Assembly (NCBI GenBank): GCA_902806015.1
Contig: CADCUZ010000073.1
Span: 1 to 37,653 of the forward strand
Reading direction: 5' to 3'
Length of the DNA stretch: 37,653 nt
Origin: an uncultured Rubrobacteraceae bacterium
Lineage (GTDB): Bacteria > Actinomycetota > Rubrobacteria > Rubrobacterales > Rubrobacteraceae
Position 1 is the stretch's first letter. Each line of letters begins with the position of its first letter. Below are positions 24,522 through 32,389 of this stretch, piece by piece. Position numbers and translations under genes: made by a program. The notes beneath the pieces were generated by a model. The model saw only the letters and a list, made by a program, of their open reading frames with translations. It ran no database searches and was not told the origin of the DNA.

Positions 24522-26214
24522 CTTCCTCAATCATCTCGTTGACGCTCATGCCCGAGGGTATCATCGGGTAGACGTTCTTCTCGGAGTCTATGTGGAAATC
24601 CAGGATAACGCAGCCGTCCTGCCCCTCGGCCCATCGGACCGCGTCCTCCACGTCGTCGCCCTCGCGGACCGTGCGCCCGGCCAGCCCGTAGGCGGCCGTG
24701 AGCTGCTCGTAGTCGGGGCCCGTTATTGGGGTCTCCGAGTAGCGGCGGTTGTGGAAGAACTGCTGCCACTGACGCACCATGCCTAGGTAGCCGTTGTTCA
24801 GGACGGCTACCTTTATGTTGAGGCCGAAGTCCCGGATCGTCGCCAGCTCCTGGATGTTCATCTGGAAGCCGCCGTCGCCCGCGACCACCCAGACCGGCTC
24901 GTCCGGGTAGGCGAACGCGACGCCCATCGCCGCCGGAAGCGCGAAGCCCATCGTGCCGAGGCCGCCGCTCGTGATGTGGCTGTTGTGCTTCGTGAACTCG
25001 AAGAACTGCGCAGCCCACATCTGGTGCTGGCCGACGTCGGTGACGAGGCGCATCTCCGGGCCGGCGACCTTCTTTACGGCCTCCATTACCTGAATTGGCC
25101 CGTACTCACCGCGCGCGGACTCCTCGCGCCTCTTCTCGGGCTCCTGGCTCTCGGCGAGCTCCCCGCGCCAGGCGGAGCAGCCCTCGCCTTCGGGGATACC
25201 CCCGAGGTGGCCGAGCACCGAGCGCATCGCGGCCTTCGCGTCCTCGGCGATGCCTATGGTCGGCTTGACGACCTTCCCGAGCTCGGAGGCATCGACGTCT
25301 ATGTGGATGACCTTCGCGTTCGGGGCGAACTTGCCCACGGCTCCCGTGATCCTGTCGTCGAACCGCATCCCGACCGCGAAGAGAAGATCCGAACGGTCGA
25401 TCGCCCGGTTGACGCTCGCCTGGCCGTGCATCCCAGGCCACCCCAGGTAGAGCGGGTGGTCATCCGGGAAGGTGCTTATCCCGAGCAGCGTCGTCACCAC
25501 CGGGATGCCGGTCCGCTCTGCGAGCAGCCTCAGCTCCTTCTCGGCCCCGGCGAGCGTGACGCCGTGGCCGGCTAGGATGAGGGGACGCTTGGCGTTGCGC
25601 AGGAGCATCGCGGCCCGCTCCAGGCCCGGCGACTCGACCGGGGCGGGGGCCTCGCGCAGCCTGCGGTAGCCGTTGTCGTTGCAGGCGGCGAACTGGACGT
25701 CCTTGGGCACGTCCACGAGGACGGGGCCGGGACGTCCGCTGCGCGCGATCTCGAAGGCGCGGCGCATCGTCGGGTACAGCTCGTCCGGGTCCTCGACGAG
25801 AAAAGAGTGCTTGGTGAAGGGCAGCGTCATCCCCATCACGTTCGTCTCCTGGAAGGAGTCCTTGCCCAAAGCCGGACGGCCGACCTGGCCCGTGATCGCC
25901 ACGAGCGGCACCGAGTCCATCTGCGCGGTGGCGAGACCTGTGACGAGGTTCGTGGCGCCCGGCCCGCTCGTCGCGACGACCACGCCTACCCGGTTCGTGG
26001 CCCTGGCGTAGCCGTCGGCGGCGTGGGCGGCGGCCTGCTCGTGGCGGGTCAGGATGTGCTTTAGCGGGTAGTCAGGAAGGGCGTCGTAGAACGGCATGAT
26101 CGCGCCCCCCGGGTACCCGAAGAGGTACTCGACCCCCTCGTCCAGCAAGGCCTCGCACATCGCTTCGCTTCCCGTGCGCGGCTTGTATTCGACGTTAAAG
26201 GCGGTGTTCTCCAC
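24511..26214 (-). CDS. ilvB: acetolactate synthase, large (catalytic) subunit
   Basis: A 567-residue ThDP enzyme. The N-terminal domain has LFGYPGGAIMPFYDAL and the catalytic Glu59 in RHEQAAAHAADGYARA. VATSGPGATNLVTGLATAQM and GQVGRPALGKDSFQETNV follow. The central FAD-binding domain covers about 190-330. The C-terminal domain has the ThDP/Mg motif VVAGDGGFQMNIQELATI with the later Asn in LNNGYLGMVRQWQQFF. It forms acetolactate from pyruvate and acetohydroxybutyrate from pyruvate plus 2-oxobutyrate. The start is GTG 26214 with AGGAG 4 bases upstream. It is the first structural gene of the ilv-leu-cim run and has a long leader, probably the main control point. Confidence 0.96.
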   Translation of the reverse strand: MENTAFNVEYKPRTGSEAMCEALLDEGVEYLFGYPGGAIMPFYDALPDYPLKHILTRHEQAAAHAADGYARATNRVGVVVATSGPGATNLVTGLATAQMDSVPLVAITGQVGRPALGKDSFQETNVMGMTLPFTKHSFLVEDPDELYPTMRRAFEIARSGRPGPVLVDVPKDVQFAACNDNGYRRLREAPAPVESPGLERAAMLLRNAKRPLILAGHGVTLAGAEKELRLLAERTGIPVVTTLLGISTFPDDHPLYLGWPGMHGQASVNRAIDRSDLLFAVGMRFDDRITGAVGKFAPNAKVIHIDVDASELGKVVKPTIGIAEDAKAAMRSVLGHLGGIPEGEGCSAWRGELAESQEPEKRREESARGEYGPIQVMEAVKKVAGPEMRLVTDVGQHQMWAAQFFEFTKHNSHITSGGLGTMGFALPAAMGVAFAYPDEPVWVVAGDGGFQMNIQELATIRDFGLNIKVAVLNNGYLGMVRQWQQFFHNRRYSETPITGPDYEQLTAAYGLAGRTVREGDDVEDAVRWAEGQDGCVILDFHIDSEKNVYPMIPSGMSVNEMIEEDGA

Positions 26215-26483
26215 AGTTCTCCTGTCCCAAAAACGGTTAGAGCTAAAGGCCTCGGCCGGGGACGGGAGCGAGTCCCGCCGGCGGCTCTAGGCGGACCGGA
26301 GCGCGACGCCCCGGCCCGCCCGCGTAATTAGTCGCGGGGAGGGTAGGGCGACGCTCGTGGGTACTCGTGGGTGGATCGGGGGCGCGAGCAGGCGCGAGCT
26401 CTCGAGCATCAAGCCCGAGACCCGCTCTTTCGCCGTTTGCAAGACTTCTATCAAGAACCCTCGTTCGCTCGCGTACGGGGGCA
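26215..26483 (-). promoter_or_regulatory. ilvB leader region (about 260 nt)
   Basis: If the TTGACA promoter is used, about 260 untranslated bases precede ilvB. On the sense strand they contain a long open frame (TTG near 26455, ATG at about 26409) ending at TAG 26287, with rare codons CTA twice, GTA, ATT and CGA in the VPTSVALPSPRLIT part. They also have direct repeats (CTCGCGCC twice; CCCACGAG twice). A hairpin GCCGG..GGGA/TCCC..CCGGC lies at 26282-26255, and a run of five T at 26233-26229 just before the ribosome site. This fits an attenuator, but the leader peptide is not clear. Confidence 0.4.
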
Positions 26484-26511
26484 GGTTTACACAGCAGTAG
26501 GGGCTTGTCAA
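26484..26511 (-). promoter_or_regulatory. sigma-A-like promoter for ilvB
   Basis: A perfect -35 box TTGACA (26511-26506) is followed after 16 bases by TAAACC (26489-26484) on the minus strand. It points to ilvB. The -10 box is imperfect, but the consensus -35 is striking in this GC-rich sequence. Confidence 0.5.
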
Positions 26512-26708
26512 GCGCATAGGCTGGGCGCAAACGCTCCGGAACCGACCGATCCTGTCCCGACGGGCCCCTCCCGAAACCCGATGCTCGGCACCCAAAACTT
26601 GGAAAGAGGTGCCGGGATGTGTGGAGGGGAACTCGCCCATCCCGGGCACGATACAAGCGCAGCGGGCGGGGCGGCGTCGCGAATCGTCCGACGGGATGGT
26701 TCTCATTT

Positions 26709-26737
26709 ATCCTATAGTATGATGATGTGCGTGTCGG
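26709..26737 (-). promoter_or_regulatory. possible second, upstream promoter for ilvB
   Basis: CCGACA (26737-26732) and TAGGAT (26714-26709) are 17 bases apart on the minus strand. They lie in an unusual AT-rich island, just after the end of the acetamidase remnant. It would give a leader of about 490 nt. Confidence 0.3.
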
Positions 26738-26746
26738 GTGCTCTTT

Positions 26747-27090
26747 TTAGGGACGGAACGGACCCGGGGTGGCTTTCAGCTTCGGCATCGCGGTCCGGGC
26801 TATGATGGCGAAGGGGGAGGGTTTGTAGGCCTGCGCGACGCCCACGTCGGCCCGGATGCTGAGGGGAAGAAAGGCCTCTTCGGGGCTCAGGTTTCGCTCG
26901 CCGGCCGGGAGGTAGGCGGCCTCGCGGCAGGCCTCGCGCGTGGCGTCTGGGTACTCGGTGGCTGTGCCGGGCGTGATCCAGGCTTCCTCCGGCCTCGCTG
27001 ATGGGCCAGGCGCCCTGCATGCCTTTGAGCAGGTCGAAGCGCGCGGGTGACCTCCCCGGCTATCTCGACGCCGGTGCCGCAGATTCCCAT
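26747..27090 (-). pseudogene. acetamidase/formamidase family C-terminal remnant
   Basis: Minus-strand pieces in three frames line up with the end of an FmdA/AmdA-type amidase. From ATG 27090 comes MGICGTGVEIAGEVTRA (family: GxxCGTAIEIPGEVT). In the next frame is RFDLLKGMQGAWPISEA, and in a third EEAWITPGTATEYPDATREA, LSPEEAFLPLSIRADVGVAQ and an ARTAMPKL end, with TAA at 26749-26747. Two frameshifts in about 110 codons and the loss of the N-terminal two thirds mark it as dead. Intact enzymes release ammonia from formamide or acetamide. It lies between thrB and the ilvB leader on the same strand. Confidence 0.6.
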
Positions 27091-27195
27091 GTAGGCGGAC
27101 GGCTACCGCGTCTGGTGCGCCCGCGGCGGCGAGGGCGGCCTGCCCCGGTTTTGCCGGCGGTAGGCCGCGTTGGTCGAAGATCTGTGGGCCGGCTG

Positions 27196-27222
27196 CGTAG
27201 GGCGGCGGGACCCCGCCCTACG
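27196..27222 (-). terminator. hairpin overlapping the thrB stop codon
   Basis: CGTAGGGCGG (27196-27205) and CCGCCCTACG (27213-27222) form a perfect 10-bp stem with a 7-base loop. The thrB TAG (27220-27218) is inside it. No U-tract follows, so it is a terminator only by position and stability. Confidence 0.55.
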
Positions 27223-28111
27223 GCTCGACCCGCGCGCCCATTAGGTCCACGTCCAGGGCCCAGGACCGCGCCTCCGTCCCCCCCGCCTCGAACGCCCTCT
27301 TCATAGCGGCGGCCACGGCGGAGGTCCTTTCTCGCGGGGTGAAGGCGAGGACCGTGGGGCCTGAACCCGAGAGGCAGGCGCCGTGGCCGCCTGCCTCTAG
27401 CGCGGCCCGTATGACGCTTTCGAGGCCTGGGACGAGATGGGCGCGGTAGGGTTGGTGCAGGCGGTCCTGCATAGCGACGCGCAGCAGACCGTACTCGCCA
27501 GTGGCCAGAGCGCCGAGGAGGAGGCCCGAGCGTCCGACGTTGAAGACGGCGTCCCGGTGGGGGACGTTCTCGGGGAGGGCTCGCCGGGCGGCGGTGGTCG
27601 AGACGGCGAAGTCGGGAACGGCGACGGCGACGGCGAGGTCCTTCGGTTCGAGGCGCACGGCGCTGACGCCGGAGGGGGTTAGGGCGCCTATGACGAGGCC
27701 GCCGAGGAGGGCGGGGGCGGCGTTGTCCGGGTGGCCGTCGAGCTCGCAGACGATGTTGAGCAGGTCGGGGGCCGCGATCTGGCCGCCGAAGAGCTCGTTC
27801 GCGGCCACGGCCCCGCCGACGAGCGCGGCAGCGCTCCCGCCCAGGCCCCGGATGGGCGGTATGGCGTTCTCCTGGACCAGGTGGAACGAGACCTCCTGCT
27901 CGCCGACGACCTCGGCGACGAACCGGGCCGCCCGGTAGGCCGGGTGCTCGGGCCCGAGGGGGACGAGGTCAGCTCCGGTCCCCGTGACCTCCACCCTCGG
28001 GCGCGGCGCCCGATCCAGGTCTATGCGGGTGCTCAGGGAGAGCGCCAGCCCCACCGCGTCGTAGCCGGGCCCCAGGTTCGCCGAGGTGGCCGGGACGCGG
28101 ACGGAGATCAC
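27218..28111 (-). CDS. thrB: homoserine kinase
   Basis: A 297-residue GHMP kinase. VRVPATSANLGPGYDAVGLA is the N-terminal signature. The ATP loop IPPIRGLGGSAAALVGG spans about residues 84-100, and the C-terminal GACLSGSGPTVLAF is the third GHMP motif. It phosphorylates homoserine for threonine synthesis. GTG 28111 overlaps the thrC stop (GTGA), so translation is coupled. No homoserine dehydrogenase lies in the window. The order thrC-thrB is the reverse of the more common thrB-thrC but makes little functional difference. Confidence 0.95.
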   Translation of the reverse strand: MISVRVPATSANLGPGYDAVGLALSLSTRIDLDRAPRPRVEVTGTGADLVPLGPEHPAYRAARFVAEVVGEQEVSFHLVQENAIPPIRGLGGSAAALVGGAVAANELFGGQIAAPDLLNIVCELDGHPDNAAPALLGGLVIGALTPSGVSAVRLEPKDLAVAVAVPDFAVSTTAARRALPENVPHRDAVFNVGRSGLLLGALATGEYGLLRVAMQDRLHQPYRAHLVPGLESVIRAALEAGGHGACLSGSGPTVLAFTPRERTSAVAAAMKRAFEAGGTEARSWALDVDLMGARVEP

Positions 28112-29184
28112 GGGATGAGCCTCTCCATTCGTCTGGCGACCGCCCCGTACGTCGCCGGCACGGGCTTCGGCAACTCGACCCTGCTCAAGACGACGTCGGG
28201 GTCCTTGAGACCGTGCCCGGTCAACACGCTGACGACCGTGCCCCCGGGGGCGCGGCCCTCCCGAGCGAGCTTCAGGAGCCCAGCCAGTCCGGCGGCGCTC
28301 GCCGGCTCGCAGAAGACACCCTCCTCCCGGGCGAGCAGGTCTTGGGCGGCGAGGATCTCACCGTCCGTCACGCTCTCAATGGCGCCGCCGGACTCGCGGG
28401 CGGCGGCGAGCGCCCCCCTTTTGCTCGCCGGAGCCCCGATCCTGATGGCGCTGGCCACCGTCTCCGGGCTCTCGAAGTCGTGGCCGGCGACGAGCGGCGA
28501 GGCTCCTTCGGCTTGGAAGCCGAGCATCCGGGGCGCCGAGTCGGAGTACCCGGCCCCGCGCCACTCGGAGAAGCCCTTCCAGTAGGAGGTGATGTTTCCC
28601 GCGTTGCCGACCGGCAGGGCGAGGGCGTCCGGGGGAGTCTCAAGCACCTCGCAGACCTCAAAGGCCCCCGTCTTTTGGCCCTGGATGCGGTCGGGGTTCA
28701 CCGAGTTCACGAGCGTGACGTCGCCCCGGTCGCCGGCTATCTCCTGGGAGATCTTGAGGGCGGCGTCGAAGTTGCCCTCGATCTGCACGATCTCAGCGCC
28801 GTGCGCCAGTACCTGCACCGCCTTGCCGAGCGCGATCTTGCCGGCCGGCACCACCACAAAGCACTTTATGCCGGCCCGCGAGGCGTAGGCCGCCGCCGAG
28901 GCCGCGGTGTTGCCGGTCGAGGCGCAGATGCAGGCACGACTCCCGGCGGCCACGGCCCGGCTCGTGGCGACCGTCATGCCGCGGTCCTTGAATGAGGCCG
29001 TGGGGTTCATCCCCTCAAACTTCAAGAACAGCCTCGCGCCGACCCGTCCGGAGAGCGTGGGAGCCTCGATCAGGGGCGTGTCCCCCTCGCCTATGGTCGT
29101 CACGGCGCCCTCGGGTATCTGCGGCAACCACTCCCGGAACCGCCGTATAACGCCCTGCCTCATCGCCCGCGTCTGAACGCCCAT
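28108..29184 (-). CDS. thrC: threonine synthase
   Basis: A 358-residue fold-type II PLP enzyme. The substrate loop is TTIGEGDTPLIEAP, the PLP lysine is Lys66 in MNPTASFKDRGMTVA, and ASTGNTAASAAAYASRAG and the glycine-rich PVGNAGNITSYWKGF hold the cofactor. The length of about 355 residues is that of the actinobacterial/Bacillus type, not the long E. coli type. It converts O-phosphohomoserine to threonine. ATG 29184 is preferred, with AAAGGCGG about 8-11 bases upstream. A frame is open further up but looks non-coding. It is first of the two-gene thr unit and diverges from rmlB. Confidence 0.95.
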   Translation of the reverse strand: MGVQTRAMRQGVIRRFREWLPQIPEGAVTTIGEGDTPLIEAPTLSGRVGARLFLKFEGMNPTASFKDRGMTVATSRAVAAGSRACICASTGNTAASAAAYASRAGIKCFVVVPAGKIALGKAVQVLAHGAEIVQIEGNFDAALKISQEIAGDRGDVTLVNSVNPDRIQGQKTGAFEVCEVLETPPDALALPVGNAGNITSYWKGFSEWRGAGYSDSAPRMLGFQAEGASPLVAGHDFESPETVASAIRIGAPASKRGALAAARESGGAIESVTDGEILAAQDLLAREEGVFCEPASAAGLAGLLKLAREGRAPGGTVVSVLTGHGLKDPDVVLSRVELPKPVPATYGAVARRMERLIP

Positions 29185-29399
29185 AAAAGATGCCGCCTTT
29201 CGTGAAGAGAACGCCCCGCGCCCGCCGACCACGGGGCACGAGCCCAAATATGCGCGCCCCTGGGTCAGGTGGTTCGCGCGGCGTCGGGAAGCGTGAGGGA
29301 ACCCTGCCCATGGCGCAGGAAAAGTATCACGCTCCGACGCGCCGTTTCAAGAACGTGGCGACGCCCGGCCTCGTTTAGTAGATTACGATCGGAGGCCTC

Positions 29400-29446
29400 G
29401 GGTGGCAGGCATCAGGAAGAGACCTGGAATCCGAAGCCTGCCTCCC
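29400..29446 (+). repeat. nested inverted repeat in the rmlB 5' region
   Basis: GGGTGGCAGGC (29400-29410) pairs with GCCTGCCTCCC (29436-29446) with a single mismatch. The 25-base loop holds a further CAGG/CCTG stem. It ends about 10 bases before the rmlB ribosome site AAGGAG, so if transcribed it would sit in the leader and could affect translation. Otherwise the 283 bases between thrC and rmlB show no firm promoter. Confidence 0.4.
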
Positions 29447-29467
29447 AAAACCTAGAAAAGGAGCGCC

Positions 29468-30547
29468 TTGCCCGCAGAGAAACAGACCGTCCTCGTCACC
29501 GGTGGCGCCGGGTTTATCGGGGGGAACTTCGTCCTCGGCGCCGTGGGGCGCTCCAAGGTGGTCAACCTCGACGCGCTCACCTACGCGGGCAACCCGAAGA
29601 CCCTCGCCTCCGTCGCCGACGACCCCGACCACGTCTTCGTGCGGGGGAACATCGGGGACCGGGAGCTGGTCGATAGTCTGCTGGCGGAGCACCGACCCGG
29701 GACGGTGGCAAACTTCGCCGCGGAGACGCACGTGGACCGCTCCATAGACGGGCCCGCCGTCTTCGTCCGCACCAACGTCGTGGAGACGCAGGGGCTGCTG
29801 GAGGCGGTGCTTGCCCACTGGGGTGGGCTGGAGGGCGGGGAGCGGGACGCTTTCCGGTTCCTGCACGTCTCCACGGACGAGGTGTACGGGACGCTCGGGC
29901 CGACCGGCTTCTTTACGGAGGAGAGCCCGTACCGGCCGAATTCGCCCTATTCGGCCTCGAAGGCCGCCTCGGACCACCTCGTGCGGGCCTACCACCACAC
30001 CTACGGGCTGCCGGTGCTCACTACTAACTGCTCCAACAACTACGGGCCCTACCACTTCCCAGAGAAGCTTGTACCGCTCATGATCCTGACGGCGCTGCGC
30101 GGCGGCCCGCTCCCGGTCTACGGCGACGGCCAGCAGGTCCGCGACTGGCTTTTTGTCAAAGACCATTGCCGGGCCATCGAGCGGGTGCTGGAGGGGGGCG
30201 TGCCCGGCGAGGTGTACAACGTCGGCGGGCACAACGAGCGGACGAACCTGCAGGTCGTCGAGACCATCTGCGCGCTTTTGGACGAGCTGGTCCCGGACTC
30301 CCCGCACGCACCGCACGCCTCGCTCGTTACCTTCGTTGAGGACAGGCCCGGCCACGACCGCCGCTACGCCATAGATGCTGGCAAGATCGAGCGCGAGCTC
30401 GGCTGGACGCCTGAGGAGACCTTCGAGAGCGGGATGAAGAAGACGGTGCGCTGGTATCTGGAGAACCGGGACTGGTGCGAGAGCGTTGTCTCCCGCGGCT
30501 ACCGCCAGGAGCGGCTGGGACTCGGCAGCGGCGCGGGGCGTTCGTGA
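29468..30547 (+). CDS. rmlB: dTDP-glucose 4,6-dehydratase
   Basis: A 359-residue extended SDR. The NAD loop is [14 protein letters not shown] (about 9-22). The active-site acids are in STDEVYG (Ser135-Thr136-Asp137-Glu138), and the catalytic Tyr-Lys pair is in [20 protein letters not shown] (Tyr near 161). The dTDP-sugar site [18 protein letters not shown] is intact, as is [18 protein letters not shown]. It makes dTDP-4-keto-6-deoxyglucose, the second step of dTDP-L-rhamnose synthesis. TTG 29468 has AAGGAG 4 bases upstream. Its TGA overlaps the rmlA GTG. It starts the plus-strand rml operon. Confidence 0.95.
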   Translation: MPAEKQTVLVTGGAGFIGGNFVLGAVGRSKVVNLDALTYAGNPKTLASVADDPDHVFVRGNIGDRELVDSLLAEHRPGTVANFAAETHVDRSIDGPAVFVRTNVVETQGLLEAVLAHWGGLEGGERDAFRFLHVSTDEVYGTLGPTGFFTEESPYRPNSPYSASKAASDHLVRAYHHTYGLPVLTTNCSNNYGPYHFPEKLVPLMILTALRGGPLPVYGDGQQVRDWLFVKDHCRAIERVLEGGVPGEVYNVGGHNERTNLQVVETICALLDELVPDSPHAPHASLVTFVEDRPGHDRRYAIDAGKIERELGWTPEETFESGMKKTVRWYLENRDWCESVVSRGYRQERLGLGSGAGRS

Positions 30548-31425
30548 AGGGGATCGTGCTGGCGGGAGGGTCGGGGACGCGGCTGTATCCGCTGACCCAC
30601 GCGGTCAGCAAGCAGCTGTTGCCCGTCTACGACAAGCCCATGATCTACTATCCGCTGACTACCCTCATGCTCTCGGGCATCCGGGATATCCTGATCATCT
30701 CAACCCCCCACGACCTGCCCCGCTTCCGGGACCTGCTCGGCGACGGCTCCCGGTGGGGGGTGAGCTTCGAGTACGCCGTTCAGCCGGAACCGAGGGGCCT
30801 GGCCGACGCCTTCGTGGTCGGGCGGAAGTTCGTCGGGGGGGACGGCGTCTCCCTCGTGCTCGGGGACAACATCTTCTACGGCGAGGGGTTCGTGGACCAG
30901 CTCGGGCGGGCGGCTGGCGGTGGGGTCGGCGCGACCGTCTTCGGCTACTACGTCCGGGATCCCGAGAGATACGGCGTCGTCGAGTTCGACGGCGGCGGGA
31001 GGGTGCTCTCCATCGAGGAGAAGCCCAAGAAGCCGCGGTCGCACTACGCCGTTACGGGGCTGTACTTCTACGACAATCGGGTGCTCGAGGTGGCCGAGAA
31101 CCTGGAGCCGTCGGCGCGGGGGGAGATAGAGATCACGGACGTCAACGTCGATTACCTCCGGCGTGACGAGTTGCGCGTAGAGATCATGGGCCGCGGCATG
31201 GCATGGCTGGACGCCGGCACCCACGAGTCGTTGCAGCAGGCCGGCAACTTTATAGAGACCATCGAGCAGCGCCAGGGGCTCAAGATCGGCTGCCCCGAGG
31301 AGGTCGCTTACCGCAAGGGATACATCGACGCCGCCCAGCTTGAGGCGGTCGCCCATCCCATGAAAAAAAACGACTACGGCCGGTACCTCCTTGAGATCCT
31401 CGAGGACAGGGGCCCCGTAACTTGA
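30544..31425 (+). CDS. rmlA: glucose-1-phosphate thymidylyltransferase
   Basis: A 293-residue nucleotidyltransferase. The N-terminal signature is [20 protein letters not shown] with [17 protein letters not shown], and the Mg-binding Asp is in [30 protein letters not shown] and [10 protein letters not shown] complete the RmlA pattern. Length is standard (about 290). It joins glucose-1-phosphate and dTTP to dTDP-glucose, first step of the rhamnose pathway, and is usually inhibited by dTDP-rhamnose. GTG 30544 overlaps the rmlB stop (GTGA); the frame extends upstream but homology begins here. Its own stop overlaps the rmlC TTG. Confidence 0.95.
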   Translation: MKGIVLAGGSGTRLYPLTHAVSKQLLPVYDKPMIYYPLTTLMLSGIRDILIISTPHDLPRFRDLLGDGSRWGVSFEYAVQPEPRGLADAFVVGRKFVGGDGVSLVLGDNIFYGEGFVDQLGRAAGGGVGATVFGYYVRDPERYGVVEFDGGGRVLSIEEKPKKPRSHYAVTGLYFYDNRVLEVAENLEPSARGEIEITDVNVDYLRRDELRVEIMGRGMAWLDAGTHESLQQAGNFIETIEQRQGLKIGCPEEVAYRKGYIDAAQLEAVAHPMKKNDYGRYLLEILEDRGPVT

Positions 31426-31982
31426 ACGTGCGAGAGACGGACCTCCCCGACGTCCTGGTCCTGGAGCCCAAGGTCTTCGGCGACGACCGCGGCTTTTTTA
31501 TGGAGACCTGGAACGGACGCCGCTACGAGGGGCTCGGCATCCCGAACCGCTTCGTCCAGGACAACCTCTCCCTCTCCGCCCATGGCGTCCTGCGCGGTCT
31601 ACACTTCCAGAATCCCCAACCCCAGGGCAAGCTCGTCTGCGTGCTGCGGGGCGAGGTCTTCGACGTCGCGGTGGACATCCGGGCAGGCTCCCCGACCTTC
31701 GGCCGCTGGACGGGCGTCACCCTCTCGGCCGAGAACAAGCGCCAGTTCTGGGTCCCCCCAAACTTCGCCCACGGCTTCGTCGTAACGGGCGAGGACGCCC
31801 TGTTGTCGTACAAATGCACCGACTACTACGCCCCCGAGCACGACGGCTCCATCCTCTGGAACGACCCGGAGATCGGTATACAGTGGCCCATAGAGACCCC
31901 GAGTCTCTCTGGCAAGGACGCCGCAGCCCCGCCTCTGTTTGGGATGCCTAAAGGCTCGCTTCCCGTCTACAGGGCGCGCTAG
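31422..31982 (+). CDS. rmlC: dTDP-4-dehydrorhamnose 3,5-epimerase
   Basis: A 186-residue cupin epimerase. [13 protein letters not shown] and [20 protein letters not shown] (with the catalytic His of GLHF) are followed by [20 protein letters not shown], the [11 protein letters not shown] strand and [20 protein letters not shown] with the active-site Tyr. Length agrees with RmlC. It epimerises C3 and C5 of the 4-keto sugar; the last enzyme, RmlD, is not in the window. TTG 31422 overlaps the rmlA stop (TTGA). Confidence 0.95.
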   Translation: MNVRETDLPDVLVLEPKVFGDDRGFFMETWNGRRYEGLGIPNRFVQDNLSLSAHGVLRGLHFQNPQPQGKLVCVLRGEVFDVAVDIRAGSPTFGRWTGVTLSAENKRQFWVPPNFAHGFVVTGEDALLSYKCTDYYAPEHDGSILWNDPEIGIQWPIETPSLSGKDAAAPPLFGMPKGSLPVYRAR

Positions 31983-31985
31983 GCC

Positions 31986-32387
31986 GTGGCGAAGCCCAAC
32001 CCTTTCGACGCCCTAGACGGCCATCGCTATGTGCGCCTGAGCACCTTCCGTCGGAGCGGCGTGGCCGTCCCCACGCCCGTCTGGTTCGCCAGGGTCGGTG
32101 AGAACCTGTCCGTCGTCACAGGGCGCAACACGGGCAAGGTCAAACGCATTCGCAACAACCCGGAGGTGACGCTGGCCCCGAGCGGCTTCAGGGGCCGCCC
32201 AAAGGGCCAAGACGTGCGGGCCATCGCCCGCCTGACGGACGGACAGAAGGGCGGCCCGGCCGACCGCGCCCTGCGGAGGAAGTACGGCTGGCAGTACCGC
32301 GTCTTCGAGCTCGTGGAGGGGCTGCGGGGCGCCCAGGACGAGCTGGTCTTTCTGGAGGTTTGTCCGCCCGCCGGGGAGGAGGGTTAG
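31986..32387 (+). CDS. PPOX-class (pyridoxamine 5'-phosphate oxidase-like) flavin/F420 oxidoreductase
   Basis: A 133-residue split-barrel protein. GHRYVRLSTFRRSGVAVPTP and VWFARVGENLSVVTGRNTGK, then VKRIRNNPEVTLAPSGFRGR and an ALRRKYGWQYRVFEL end, match the actinobacterial PPOX-class F420-dependent reductases (Rv2074-like group). The family binds F420 or FMN and reduces varied substrates, including biliverdin in Rv2074; the substrate here is unknown. The GTG start follows the rmlC stop by 3 bases, so it is part of the rml transcript although it has no known role in rhamnose synthesis. It lies 2 bases upstream of the next gene. Confidence 0.85.
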   Translation: MAKPNPFDALDGHRYVRLSTFRRSGVAVPTPVWFARVGENLSVVTGRNTGKVKRIRNNPEVTLAPSGFRGRPKGQDVRAIARLTDGQKGGPADRALRRKYGWQYRVFELVEGLRGAQDELVFLEVCPPAGEEG

Positions 32388-32389
32388 CC

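Noticed and set aside
26215..26483. T-box riboswitch before ilvB
   Set aside because: No T-box consensus (TGGNACCGCG) or matching specifier hairpin on the sense strand; a GGGTGGATCG string occurs only on the opposite strand.
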